From Protopterus annectens (Eukaryota > Chordata > Ceratodontiformes > Protopteridae): a DNA stretch of 64,000 nucleotides. The notes beneath the pieces are model-generated. The model was not told where the DNA came from and did not search any database. It was given only the letters and a program-made list of their open reading frames with translations. The stretch lies in assembly GCF_019279795.1 (NCBI RefSeq), contig NC_056748.1:703905595-703969594 (forward strand). Reading direction: 5' to 3'. The translations under genes were made by a program, and so were the position numbers. Below are positions 1 to 11,820 of this stretch, piece after piece; within the stretch, counting starts at the first letter, position 1; every line of letters starts with the position of its first letter.

Positions 1-101
1 TCTAAGCTTATATTTCTCTATAATTATTTAAAATTTTATCCTCAGAATTATTGTCTAAACATTCCAGCCCACTGTCCTGTTAGGGTAGCTATGCACTGCT
101 A

Positions 102-365
102 ATTGGATGGCGCAGTGGTGCAGCGGTAGCATTGTCGCCTCACAGCAAGAGGTGCTCTGGTTTGATTCTCAGCTGGGTTGTCTTCTGTGTGGAGTTTGCA
201 TGTCCTCCCTGTATTTGTGTATGTTTCCTCTGGGTGCTCCGGTTTCCTCCTACATTACAAAGACATGCATTGGGAGCATTTCTCTCCGGGCCTCCGCTGA
301 AAATTGTCTCTGTTCTAAGTTGGACTTTCCTGGTTAACAAATGATAAAAATAAATAAATAAAAAC
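102..365 (+). mobile_element. tRNA-derived SINE, V-SINE-like head with A-rich tail
   Basis: The 5' part resembles a pol III tRNA promoter: an A-box-like GTGGTGCAGCGGTAGCAT and a B-box-like GGTTTGATTCTC about 35 bases later. It continues into the body typical of vertebrate V-SINEs (GTGTGGAGTTTGCATGTCCT, then CTCCGGTTTCCTCCTACAT). The 3' part (about 270-365) ends in an AAATAAATAAATAAA tail. The same 3' part recurs truncated near 19.7 kb and 51.8 kb, which shows an interspersed family. This tail differs from that of the V-SINE at 23.9 kb, so it is a separate subfamily. I could not find a convincing target duplication. It encodes no protein. Confidence 0.8.
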
Positions 366-411
366 TCAAACAAAGGCTTTCAGCTGGATCCTTCAAAAAT
401 GCATGTGCATT

Positions 412-475
<64 letters not shown>
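412..475. repeat. (TG)n microsatellite
   Basis: About 32 uninterrupted TG units, followed by a short G run. Reading frames through it only give Val-Cys or Thr-His repeats and are not genes. Confidence 0.97.
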
Positions 476-476
<1 letters not shown>

Positions 477-1572
477 TGGGGGGGTGGCATCAAAGTCATA
501 TCTTGCAGCAACAGAGAAGAAAGGGTGGGAGGTTATGTTGATGTGGGCTGCAAAACTAATACACTGTTGAACACACACACGCACACCATCAGAACATATT
601 AAATCAATCTTAGCAAGCATTTCATGAAAACTGGTGGAATTTTTACTGATGAAAAGTTTTGACAGCTAGTATGGTCATGAAATGTTAAAAGTACCCACTG
701 GGCACTCTGTACTTACAGTGTGCAGAACTATGCAACAGCAAAAATGCTAGCTGGAGCTTTTTAATCTTCTCCCGTAGCTTTTCTGATATCTCAGAAATTG
801 TCTGAAATATTATGTTTGATCTGATTCAGTTCACTGCTACTTCTCACATCTGAGGTCCAAATTGTGCATACAGAGGGCGGAATTCTGATCCAAACAACCT
901 TTTCCTCTAAAATATGCAAATAAAGTGTGTAGCAGGAGTCGAGGCATTATTTCTTTACACATTATTAACCAGTTAGCCCACTTTCTATTAGTTTCCCAGA
1001 GAGAAAACAAAACATAGAACACAGATATTTTATACAAAACTGCTGTTACAGTCGATTTTGAGGGACACTTGTACTGTGTAACCGTGGAATACAAGTATCA
1101 CTTCTATATGAATGGAGTATGAGTGATTCATGGTACACAATGACTGTTGATCTGGAAGTAAATTGCTGTTTTCTGAAAAGAACGTTATGAAGAGCTCAGC
1201 AGTGCTAAGGCTGTTGTCTGACTCGTGATAATGTGTATGAAAACAGTAATCGTCACATCTCAGTTTGAGCCACTGTTTCTTAGCTGTATAATGTCAGTGG
1301 GTATGCAGTGCTTTAATAAACAAAATGCTCTTATTTTACTATTGCAGTAAAAGCACAAACTTTAAAATAAGGGATTTATTTTAAAGACTAGCCTAACATA
1401 CACAGAGTTCTGATTTATCTTGGTCTTTAACAACATTTTTTTATACTTTGAAGGAGAGTTTTATCACAAGAAGGACCACCATTTTAACATCTCTGCATAT
1501 ACTATGGTTACCAATTTTGTAGAGTTGAATATGACATGCACCGGTTAGTGGTCTGTGGCTAGTGTAAACGTG
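476..1572. other. No gene recognised
   Basis: AT-rich sequence with no long or recognisable reading frame, no SINE or LINE similarity I can see and no tandem structure. It probably contains unique DNA or repeats decayed beyond recognition. Confidence 0.6.
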
Positions 1573-1779
<207 letters not shown>

Positions 1780-4700
1780 TTGTTGAATTTCTTTATTCCT
1801 AAATTAAGCAAATGGCTTCTCTGGCTTTCTGGCTATATTTACGTTCCACCTTAGTCAGTGAGTCTGAAACAAATATACTGTTTCTCTTTGTACAGATCTA
1901 GCCTATTTCATCAAATCAGTGCTCCTTCTCAAAAGTTAAATATTAATTGTCATTCTGATAGGCAAAGATTGATCAAAACATTTTGTCAGCTAATCAGTAT
2001 GATTATTTTCTTTCATCAATAAACGTGTTCCACCCATTTGCACACAGAACCCCATTGTATAGCAGAAATTGTAGAATGTAAATCTGTATTTTTGTAATGA
2101 CAAGGTATGAAGTATTTATATGTTTGCACCAATGTAATGTTTATTTTGTTACTTCCTACCTTTCACTGTTTGTATTGGGAGCTTTTCTCCATTGATCCTC
2201 TCAGAAAATGAGCTCTCATCCAAAAGCACTAACCCAAAATTAAACTTTAAATAAATTAAATAAGTAAGTAATGCAAGTAATACAACAGAAAGGTTCAGTA
2301 CATGCATGTGATTGTAGTTTACAAACCTTAAATATAACCTCATTTGCAAGATATTCTGAGGTTTGTGCACCTTTAACAGAGCCTCCAACTTGCATTATAT
2401 AGGCCATTTTTGAGTCATGTATGAAATATTCAAACTTGTTCCCAATAATTTAAAGGTCATTCTCTTAAGCCTGCCCATAACACTTTATACATTATCTACG
2501 TCTTTGCCATTCTTCTGTATAAACCAACTGTAATCTAGACAGCATTATATTAGGAATTATTTGGGGTACATGGCCCATTGCCTTTTGTTAAATGATAGGT
2601 ACATTTGCAACTCAAGATTCCATTGAGTTAACTTGAACCATTTTTATGCATAACCCCTGTGATGCCCGTGCCCTGGCCCAACAATCAAGGATCCTCAATC
2701 CTCACCACTAACACCAGAGAGGGCATCTCATATTTAGATCAAAGTCAGTTTGGGGCTGGTCGCTCCCTTGCTCCCCAGCTCTCCAATAAAACTCCCCACT
2801 GGCACAGCTATAGGGTCCAGATCTCAGCCTAGCTGGGCAAGCTAAAATCTCAAACACCCTCTCTGTCCAACCAGTGCTTCGTGTCCCTACCCAAGTAGCT
2901 GACATGCACACACTTTGAGATAAGAGTTTTATACAACCACACAGACACTCCTGGTGAAGGCTGCCACAGGTTCTCCAGCTGTGCCCCTTTTACCCAGACT
3001 ATACGGTAGTACCACTTGCCACCACCCAGCTAATATTTATCAACTACTCAAAGACCCTTAAAAGGGTGTCCAATTATTACTGTGCAATATTATTATCCAA
3101 TTGGTAGTATGACAAAACAGTCAAGGCTTATTAGAGTGACCTGGTACAGGATCCTTATATACATGCAATGTACTCTTAGAGCTTAACTTATCTCTACACA
3201 AACCAGCCATAGTTAAAAGGTTTTAAAATATTTAATAATAAATAATTAAAACCACAAGACAATACTTTCTACTACACATTCAGTGCTAGTCAAGAGTTCA
3301 GAGATCACACAGAAATGCTTAAAATAATTCAGTAGTACATTTCTGACATCACAGAAAAACACTTAGTCTAAACTTTCTAGTTCTAGCTATCTCTAAAATA
3401 AAACACAAGTCTAAGATAATTTACATGTGAGCAAGAGGCAGTGCTGTGAGTTGGATGATTAAGACAAAAATGTTTAATACCTTCTGATTCTCTCTGTTTA
3501 AATTGCTATTGCAGTTCTGATAAACATTACATCATTCTGTTACAATTTCCTGGAGTTCCCAGGCTACACATTAACTGCATTTACATTCTTAACATCTCCC
3601 TTTTGTTATCTTGCAGCTGGTCAGGAACAGAGCAATAAAAATTAATTTGCATGTTTAAATCTAGCAATTTAACTCTTGGTTAAAACAATAGAAAGAATTT
3701 CTTCATCTAGAATTTTTGGCACCACTGTCTACTTCAAAGGATCACCACATGCTTTACTTTGGTCAGTAGAGTGCACTGTTGTCACATTTTTTTTCCAGTT
3801 CCACATGTAACAGTATTTCTTTACATTTAAGACAACAAGCCTGTAGTTTACATTCATATTTACAAGTGACAGAATTATTTGCAAAATTCTATCTGGCTAG
3901 GCTGGCAGTCTTCATCCTTCTCCACCAGTCTTCACAACCCCCAAACCAGGAATGCCAAGATACCATCAGTTCAGGTACTGAATAGTCCTTATGGTAACTC
4001 TGAAGTTTGTACTGATACGAACAATGCCTGACTTGCCTTATGTATGCACTGACATTATCCATACAGGCCATCCCCTTCACTTCACTTTAGATAACACACC
4101 AGTACTTTATAGTTTTTGCACTTTCCAGTTTCGTTCTAAAAGCATACGACGCCTCTATGGTATTATGGAATTCAGAGCAGGAATATTTATTTGTTTTTGG
4201 CTTTATATCCTTCCATTTTCCTATTTGCTTGACATTTGCTTTTAACTGTGATGATTTTTCAACAGCAGTAAATGTGTTAGTATATCTGACTGCCAATTAA
4301 AATGTCTTAACTCTGTACCATTTCAATTTGATTCTTTTATATCCATTGTGTATTGCACAAAGCTGGCCTTCTTATGTCCCATACATACATTTTGTTCCTG
4401 CATTTCACTTTTGTTTGTCATGGGCATGGTTACTTTTTCCTGCTAGAGGCATCTCAGTTACATGTCTTCAATAATTCATCTGACTTATCCAAGAGTGTGT
4501 GTTGCAGTATTTTTATATTCTTGCATAACTGTTACACGTTTGTGTGACAGTATTTTCCATACTCTTGCAACACAAAGAAGTCAGAGCTAAAATACCTCCT
4601 ATACACTTGTTTTACATCTAGATAGCTTCATATCATGTTTTTATCAGTTTGAATGACATTATACAGCTACAAGCACATTAAGTCATACAATTCTTTTATG

Positions 4701-5396
4701 GCAGACTCCATCTGGTTTCTTCCCCTCTTTCAGCCTACATCCACCATTTTGCATTAATATTTTGGCTCATACTTCCCACCCCACCCTGCACCATGTGTTT
4801 TCTAATTAAGTATTATTATTTTATTTGAAATTTCACTTGCCATTCTGTCAGTATGGCCCTTCTCAAGGCGTCTTCTGCTGCTTTTTGGTTCAACCTGCAG
4901 ATTAACGCTTTGTGAGATTACATCATACCAAGAAATCCTGTCTGCATTTTATGAAAGTTAATTCAAATTCTGTCCACAACCCAATCAGATGCATTCTGCT
5001 GTAATTCTAATACATTTGTGTGTTGCTGGTTTCATGGATACTGCTGTTTTAATGGATCTTTATCAATTGTATACTCCTTAGAGACCAGTATGTTTCTACA
5101 AGTCCTAATTAATAATAACACTCTTTAACACTCAGAAATATGTGTCCAAAAAGAAAACTCTGAATTTGCCTTTTCTGAAATGTAAACTTAATAATTTCAG
5201 CACTGAAAATGTAATTTAAAATGGCACAAAATCAAAACTAAAGGAATTTAAATACTTTTTTTGTAACAAAGCAATCTCCCTCACATCCTCTTCTAATGTA
5301 TTCTAACTCCAGTGTTGTCCAAACTCATTTAGAAGCTTTATATAGAAATTGAGTATTTTCCTTTCTCAGATATTGTATAACCATGGAGTTAGAATA
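1780..5396. other. No gene recognised; one possible unknown repeat at about 2660-3594
   Basis: Only short reading frames occur, none with a recognisable domain. The stretch 2660-3060 is richer in G+C than its surroundings and 3060-3594 is AT-rich. Its minus strand begins TGTTAAG and ends GGGCATCA, loosely like a long terminal repeat. No flanking duplication or primer-binding site was found, so I leave it unassigned. Confidence 0.5.
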
Positions 5397-5433
5397 TATA
5401 ATAATAATAATAATCATAATAATAATAATAATA
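5397..5433. repeat. (AAT)n microsatellite
   Basis: About 12 AAT units with one ATC interruption. It directly abuts the 3' end of the SINE on its right, read on the minus strand, and is probably that SINE's expanded tail. Confidence 0.9.
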
Positions 5434-5627
5434 CCTATTTATTAACCAGCTTTGCCCACTGGATACACAGTCACATTTCAGGAGTTATCTGGGAGCAATG
5501 TCTTGTTAAGTAACTTGCCCAAGGTGTCACAGTACATAAATGAGGGCTGAGGGAATCAAACCTTGTACCATAGGAACTACTGCTTACAGCTGTAACCCTC
5601 TGTGCCAGCTGTCAGGATATATAATGG
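5434..5627 (-). mobile_element. tRNA-derived SINE with CORE/MIR-like body
   Basis: Read on the minus strand, a tRNA-like head (GGCACAGAGGGTTACAGCTG, B-box-like GGTTTGATTCCC) is followed by CACCTTGGGCAAGTTACTTA, the phrase characteristic of CORE/MIR-type and related fish SINE bodies. It ends in an ATT repeat tail. No close second copy is visible in the window. The family name is not certain. Confidence 0.65.
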
Positions 5628-6744
5628 TAGATAGGTGCAGGGAGTGCACTTGAGAACCATGCTTCATGAAAACCAACATTCGTGTTTTTTTTTGTTTGCT
5701 CATGATTATATTAGGGTCATAGTTTTGTGAAGTAGTAGGGGGTTGGGATAATGGCTACGGTGTTTACCTAATAATTACCTAGTAAATACCTATGACCTGT
5801 TTCTACAGCCTGTACCATCCACATTTTTTTCTTACTGCAACGAGCAGCTCTTTTCCCAGGTCAAAGTGCTCAGCTAGTCTGTGAGCTCAACCATGTATTC
5901 CGAAATGCGTAACAGTCTCATTTGACTCCTCTTGTGTGGAACCTGAAAACAGCTCTGCACTTACAGAAAGTTTTAAATTGAAATGCTACTGTACAGTATT
6001 TACAATTATTATTTTCAGGGGGTTTACATGGTACTGACAAACCTCACAAGAAGTCTGTGTGTTTGCCCATAATATTCCATACCACTGGAGCCTTTTTTTA
6101 TTTGAAATACATTCATATATAAAATATTTAACTGCTTAATTTTCTCCGACTCAGGTGCAATGTCTTCCAAGATAGTAACATAAATATTAATGCATCCAGC
6201 ATGCCCAATCATTTTAAAATTGTGGTACATTCACTACATGCATTTTCCCTCATTGTTAGACGTACTGTCATAACCATATCAGTAAATACACATTTTCCAT
6301 AAAGTGACATATGCTAATATTTTATTTTTGTACCAAAAACACACACTTTCAAACTGTATTTTCTTTCAAATTACAGATGGAACTCCATTTCTGTTGTTCT
6401 ACACTGCTTCATTTTGCTTGTAAAAGTTTAATTTATAAAAATCCACTATTTTTATTTGTTTCAACATGCAGTCATTGCAGTGTGCCTTTTTAATGTAACA
6501 AATAATCTGATAACATGCACTTTCGTATGAAATAGTTTAATGATGCCTCTTTTAAATAACAGTTACATCTGAAATCCCCTATATATTAGTGTGCACAATG
6601 ATCAACTATTATGACATCTGTTTGATGAGTAAATTTTATAACTGTTGCCTTTAAAAAGTTTGTATGTACCACTAGCGAAAAGTCATATGATATCATATTA
6701 AGTGTTATTTTTGTTTTGTACTGTAAAAAGCGTATAACTCCTTT
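5628..6744. other. No gene recognised
   Basis: AT-rich, without recognisable coding sequence, repeat structure or RNA gene. Confidence 0.6.
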
Positions 6745-6839
6745 TATAGGTTCATAGGTTCATAGTTAGGTACTAGGCTATCTACCCAAGGGCATTTATA
6801 AGGCTAGCCAGTGTGTGTCGACTTTTGCTGCCCCATTGA

Positions 6840-9782
6840 TTAATTAACTAATCCTCTGTCAAGCAGAGCCAATGAAGTGATCCCAGGGGTGTATTTTCTG
6901 TTACCCATCCACTCATCCAGGTTTCTCTTGAAGAATGCTAGTGAGGGGCTCTGCCTAATGTAGTTTGGAATTTTGTTCCAAAACATGGGGAGTCTCTGTG
7001 ACAGGAATCTATCCCTCCAGCATGTTCTGTTTATTGTTGTGACGAGGTTTAGCTTACTAGAGCGTGTGGCTCGCAGTGACTTGGATTTCCTTAGGTGGAG
7101 CATGTCCATCAATTCTGAATTGGACATGGCTTTGTAAGTCAGGCAGAGATTGCCTCTGAGTAAGCGAAATGCCACTGAGTACGGCCAGAGTTTTTTCAGT
7201 CTGGCTGCATAGGACATATGTTTGAGGCCAGTAATCCTCTTTGTGAGGTACTTTTGTGGTTTCTCCAGCTGTTGGAAGTGTCTTGTGAGGTACATCCCAA
7301 ATGGGGCATTGTACTCTATGATGGGTCTAATGAGTGACAAATAGAGGGGCACTATAACCTCTTTATTTCTAGATGCAAACCCTTTAGTAATTAGATGGGC
7401 TACATAGAAGGATTTTCTAACTACTTTGGCAATATGATTGTCAGAGGAGAGATTACTATCTACCTGGGTCCCCAAATCTCTTTTTACCTCTTCTGTATTA
7501 AGGGGGCTGCCACCTATGTGGTAAGTCGTAGGTGTTTTGTTTTTCCCAAACGGGATGACTATGTATTTTTTGGCATTTAGCTTGAGGCCATGACTTTGAC
7601 ACCAGATGTCCATCTCAGTAAGGCCCTTTTGGAGGATGACCGTGTCAGCCGGAGAGTCAATTATGGCTCCCAGTTTGCAGTCATCACCGAACTTGGTTAA
7701 CAATAGTCCTCCTGTGTTTGCCTGTACTTCTGAGAATTATATGCCGAACAGTAGGGGTCCCAGGACCGAACCTTGTGGGACACCACTTGTGACTGGTTTA
7801 GAGTCGGACCTGGAGCCCGAAATTCATACCATGTGAGTTCTGTCTGTAAGCCAGTTGGCAACCCATCTTGTGACATAGGGCTTTATCTTCCGGCTGGTGA
7901 GTTTTTCTGTAATGCCCAAGTGGGGAATGGTGTCAAAAGCCTTGGCGAGGTCAAGGTAGGCTGTGTGAACAACCTTTTCCTCGTCTATGACCTTGGTGAC
8001 TGTCTCAAAGAACTCAACCAGGTTTTGTAGGCATGATCTGCCCTTAACAAAGCTGAACTGGGTCAGGTCAAGTGTTTGGAGGTTCGCAATGTCTTTGTTA
8101 ATGAGTTCCATGATGATGCGCTCCATAGCCTTGCAGACCGTACTAATCAGGCTTATGGTGAGATAGTTACCAGGGCAGTTGGGGCCCCTCCTTTGTGGAG
8201 TGGAATAACCATTGCTATGCGCCATTCTATGAGCATGTAGCCTGTGGAGAGGCTGAGGTTGAACAGTGTGTTTAGGTGTGGGGTTAGTTCGTTCTGTAGT
8301 TCGTGCAAGATACAGCCTGGGACACCATCTGGCTCCATTGACGCTGTGTTTTTGGCTTTTGAAAGGGCTATTTTCACCTGTGAGTCTGTGATTTCCAGGA
8401 CACTACACTTTTCCAGTATTGTTGTGGGCCTTTTTGGGGGTGAGAGGCGGGGTGAAGTTTGCACTGAATCTATCTGCCAGGATGTTGGCAATATCAGTAG
8501 GTTCAGTATATTTTGTGCTATTTTGCACTAGTTCAGTGCATATCTGCATGTTGCCACTTAGATTCTTAACATAGCTAAAGAAGGATTTGTGGTTTTGAAT
8601 CCTTGGTTATTTTTCTTTCAAAGTTAGCCTTGGATGATTTTATGAGGGACCTTAGCTTCTTACTGATACTGATCAGGGATGTCTTTCCTTCTTGGGATTT
8701 GCTTTTTTTCTGAAAAAGTTTCCTCCTTCTATTGTATAGCCTGTTTATGGCAGGGGTCCACCAGACTGGTTTCCTTCTCTTAGAAGAGCGAGTCTTGGTT
8801 TTGCTAGGGATGGCATGATCTATGCATCCTTGTAGGTGCTCATAGAGTGCATTTGTAAAGGTTTCTGCATCTTGGGCAGCATTATCCTTTAGCTTGGGGG
8901 CTGTGAAACTTACTGCCTCTGTCTTAAGTAAGGTGAAGTTTGCTTTAGAAAAGCTTTTTACTGTGGTTTCCTTAGTTGGGGGTGGTGGTGGGGTGTGGAC
9001 ATCCAGAGTGATTAGTTTATGGTCTGATATAACCAGTGATGGGTTGACCTCTGGTGTGGAACACCTGTCACCCATGTTTGTGAAAACCAGGTGCAATATG
9101 TTTTCACCTCTGGTAGGGGAGTTTACCAGCTGATCCAGGGCATTTGATTTGATGAATTCCAAGAAGCGCTGAGCCTGGGAGTTTGTACTTGAGTAGTTTT
9201 CCAGTTAATGGTGTGGTAATTGAAATTGCCCAATATCAGGGTGTTTGGTAGGAACTTCTTGTTTTCCAGTGTCTCCAGAAAGGTGGAGTGGTGGTCCTGG
9301 GTCATGAAGGGTGATCTGTAGCAGGACACAATTTGCATTGCAGATTTGCCCGATGTTAGTTGCACATGGATGATCTCAGAGGTGTCATGCTGTGCCACTA
9401 ACCTGGAGGTGTAGTTATTCTTGATGAATATGGATACACCCCCTCCTTTTGTGTTTCGGTCCATGTTCTTTGGCTGAAACATGTGGTATGAGCTGTATCC
9501 CGGTAGTGCTGTGGTGCTCTCTGGAGCCTTGAGCCAGGTTTCAGTTACTGCACAGATGTCGACATTCTCCATACTGAGGAGTGCTTCGAGCATGTGCATT
9601 TTGAGATTTAAACTCCTGGCTTTGAGTAGCATAACCCTCAGTTTTTTGTTAATTGTGCTGTTTACGGAGGTGGGTTTGACTTTTGAACCTTGCCTAAAAA
9701 AGGCACTAAGGGGGCAGCAAGAGCTTTGACCAGTATTCGAAAGCCTAGGGGTGACAGGTGCAAGCTGTCTCTTGCATAGCAA
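6840..9782 (-). pseudogene. CR1 ORF2: AP endonuclease and reverse transcriptase, disrupted
   Basis: The endonuclease starts with KARSLNLKMHMLEALL, keeps VTETWL (catalytic Glu), GGGVSIFIK and VISDHKLI (catalytic Asp-His), but has LILGNFNYH where the family has GDFN, so one catalytic Asp is changed to Asn. The reverse transcriptase keeps ISLISTVCKAMERII, motif A YLDLAKAFDTIPH, motif B SGVPQGSVLGP, and motif C as FGDDCKLGA where related copies read FADD. A stop interrupts FGI*FSEV just after motif B. The C-terminus (WRDRFLSQRLPMFWNKIP, then NLDEWMGNRKYTPG) is one open frame of 287 codons. The open pieces are 9782-9123, 9162-8575, 8491-8153, 8225-7824 and 7703-6840, so at least four frame changes or stops are present. 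It cannot make a working protein. Confidence 0.92.
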
Positions 9783-10601
9783 CGCAGCTTGTCAAGCATG
9801 TCATCCCAGGCTGACAGACACTGGATCCCCTTTGAATGACACCAGAAGCTTAGCCAATTGTTGAAATTGATAATTTTTTCTTTATACTGAGTTATCATTC
9901 TTGGTGAGGGCAGGATGCTACTCAGGGTCAGGGTCATACCAGCCTGGGCTACATGATCAGAGAGTTCTTCCATGTCTCTTTTCATAGTCCAGGGAGGTAC
10001 ATCTCAGGTCATTCACACCAACATGAACAATGACAGAGTCATATTTGTACTTGTTCTGGAGTGACCTGAGTGTTTGTGTTATGTGGCAGATTCTGGCTCC
10101 CGATAGGCAGCTAACAGTAACCTTCTGCTTGTCCAGCCTAGTGAGTGGGACATCAGTATACCTGACTATAGAGTCACCTATTACTTGTGTGTTAGGTGTG
10201 TTATTTCACCTTAAGGGCTGTGATTGTGCGGCACACTGATTTTATGGTTTATGTGTTGTCTGGTTTGTGACGGGAGGTGTAGGTTGCTTGGGTTTGTGCT
10301 TTGGAGGTCTCTGATGCTTTTTCAGGTTTTTATTTAGAGCCTCCGAGTATGATTTTGTGTATTCATGTGTATTTTTTGCCAGTGCTGGTTTAGTAGGTCA
10401 GTGTGCAGCTGGAGGTGTGCTGCAAGTGTTAACCTTCTCCTCTTGACTGTCTGTTCCAGTCTTGGGTGGAGACAGTTTAGCCTCAAGTTTGGCTATATAT
10501 TTGCATCCCTCGCATATGCTAGTGTTTTGTGGTAGGAGGAGAGGGTTGTCTGTGTACATGAGGCAGTTGTAACATTGCCTCAGGATACTTAGATTCACCA
10601 T
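9662..10601 (-). pseudogene. CR1 ORF1: Cys-pair motif plus SGNH esterase domain
   Basis: It starts at an ATG at 10601. The first 67 codons hold CYNC and CEGC (Cys 10, 13, 31, 34) followed by a short charged helix (YIAKLEAKL), like the zinc-binding N-terminus of CR1 ORF1. Further on, all four SGNH blocks are readable across frames: VIGDSIVRYTD (Ser), CLSGARI (Gly), VHVGVNDLR (Asn), and ARDSLHLSPLG (Asp-x-x-His). An esterase in CR1 ORF1 is established for several vertebrate CR1s, and a role in membrane or RNP handling is conjecture. It is broken by a stop about five codons before the GDS block and by a two-base loss near 9990 that shifts the frame before MKRDMEEL. It overlaps the start of ORF2 slightly. 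Confidence 0.85.
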
Positions 10602-10612
10602 ATACTATATAT

Positions 10613-11162
10613 TATAATATATTTGTCTTTAAAACTCATTTTTGTTATGCTTATTTCTAGCCGCTGTTTTCCTTTGAAGTTTTATTCCCACAGTCACAAA
10701 GCCTGTCATGTCAGTCAGTTTTTTATCTGTGATATGTGAATCTAAGGCACATGCAGGTTTACCTCAAGCATTACTGCCAATATTTCTCAGATACACCTCT
10801 TATGTTATACTTTTATTATTTTGCATCTTTATTTCTTGCTATAAAGCTATTTAATTATATGCAGTTGTTTGATTATTTGTATTTTTCAAACTACTTGCTA
10901 CTTTCTATAGTTATTGGACTACTTTCCCTTATGGTTCAAGTGATGGCTGAAAGGGGTCGTTTACCAGCCTGCTCAGTTAGCAAATAACCAAACATAAGTA
11001 AATACACTCACAACACTAGCTCATTTCACTAACTACCATAATATTCCCACATCATCCATCAAAAACGTACATACATTACATCACAAAACCTTCTTTTACT
11101 CCCTGCCTATCTCTCCTTCTCTGTACCAATATACATGCTCAGATCTGTTTTCTGATAAATAC
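10613..11162. other. No gene recognised
   Basis: AT-rich spacer between CR1 copy A and a Penelope-like insertion. An 83-codon frame at 10736-10987 is hydrophobic but has no recognisable domain and is probably chance. Confidence 0.5.
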
Positions 11163-11217
11163 ATTAAAGTTAATGAATATCAAAATGAGAAGAAATGGTA
11201 GAGCCACACACACTGTT

Positions 11218-11267
11218 TAATGGTAGCGCTTCCGTACAACAAATATTATGTACTTCTTCAGACATTA
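11218..11267 (-). ncRNA. Hammerhead-like motif in the inverted terminal piece
   Basis: On the minus strand: TAATGT, CTGAAGA, one extra A, GTAC, a loop, GTAC, then GGAA where the catalytic core needs GAAA, then GCGC-TA-CCATTA. Stem II (GTAC/GTAC) is intact and stem I has a terminal mismatch. The GAAA to GGAA change should abolish activity if this ever was a ribozyme. Confidence 0.6.
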
Positions 11268-11344
11268 TTTCCCAGAATCCAATGGCTTATAAAGATATCT
11301 TAATTAGACTAATTAATATTAGGGGTGGCCCGTGAGAGCTTAAG

Positions 11345-11464
11345 CTTGAAGAATGGGAATTAATGTGGCAACTCCAGACCAATGCACACACCTACCCTGG
11401 ACTTAATGAGACATGTTCTATCAAATGTCTCTTAAAGTTAAAAGCACTTGATAGGCGATTTTGA
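11345..11464 (+). pseudogene. Penelope-like element protein, C-terminal end of endonuclease
   Basis: Forty codons ending in TGA read LEEWELMWQLQTNAHTYPGL followed by NETCSIKCLL. The pattern E-x-x-W-x-x-x-x-LQT-x-x-x-x-PGLNE is what I recognise as the C-terminal end of the GIY-YIG endonuclease in Penelope-like elements. The rest of the protein (reverse transcriptase and most of the endonuclease) is absent because the copy is 5'-truncated. Identification rests on this short motif and on the context of inverted terminal pieces. Confidence 0.65.
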
Positions 11465-11770
11465 TCTTAATAGTGAATAAAGTTTTTAGTAAATATACAT
11501 ATGAATTTGATAAAAAATTTATTTTTATTATTATCACTTTTATTTTTATTTAATTCTATGTTTATAGTATGGTTAGATTTAAATGCAATTTTCTAACAGT
11601 TTTTGTATAAATCAATTTTACCAAAGTACATTTTAGTATAATGATTAATGCAACTTAGTAAGGGATTTTTTAATGGTTCTTTAAGTTATAATGAATTTAT
11701 TTGTTGATGTGATTGATTTAATTAATTAGTCTAATTAAGATGTATTTTTAAGCCATTGGATTTTGGGAAA

Positions 11771-11820
11771 TAATGTCTGAAGAAGTACATAATATTTGTT
11801 GTACGAAAGCGCTAACATTA
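11771..11820 (+). ncRNA. Type I hammerhead-ribozyme-like motif in Penelope-like terminal repeat
   Basis: Read 5' to 3': stem I TAATGT (11771-11776), core CTGAAGA (11777-11783), one extra A, stem II GTAC (11785-11788), 12-base loop, GTAC (11801-11804), core GAAA (11805-11808), self-complementary GCGC (11809-11812), TA, then ACATTA (11815-11820), which pairs exactly with TAATGT. This matches the hammerhead layout with cleavage expected after the A at 11814. The four-base stem III cannot fold well alone, so a dimer of two RNAs through GCGC would be needed, as proposed for other Penelope-type hammerheads. The extra A before stem II is unusual. Confidence 0.7.

Larger units (their letters stand above)
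6745..10612 (-). mobile_element. CR1 LINE copy A, nearly full length
   Basis: A CR1-clade non-LTR retrotransposon on the minus strand. The 3' end is at the left: the complement of 6745-6840 contains GGCTAGCCTTATAAATGCCC and ends in repeats of CCTATGAA, the 8-bp tail unit of this family. Reading leftwards from 10601 come ORF1 (zinc-finger-like Cys pairs, then an SGNH esterase) and ORF2 (AP endonuclease, then reverse transcriptase). About 3.9 kb remain, and the 5' end stops at the ORF1 start codon, so the 5' UTR is missing or very short. It has the fewest disruptions of the CR1 copies here, which suggests the youngest insertion. No clear target duplication was seen. Confidence 0.93.

Noticed and set aside
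399..620. Open frames through the TG/CA microsatellite
   Set aside because: Pure dinucleotide repeats translate to Cys-Val or Thr-His runs in any genome.
2660..3594. Possible solitary LTR on the minus strand (starts TGTTAAG, ends GGGCATCA)
   Set aside because: The flanks show no target duplication, no polypurine tract or primer-binding site was found, and the ends are not a good inverted pair.
7395..8030. Plus-strand open frames opposite CR1 copy A
   Set aside because: They are antisense shadows of the reverse transcriptase coding strand and resemble no protein themselves.
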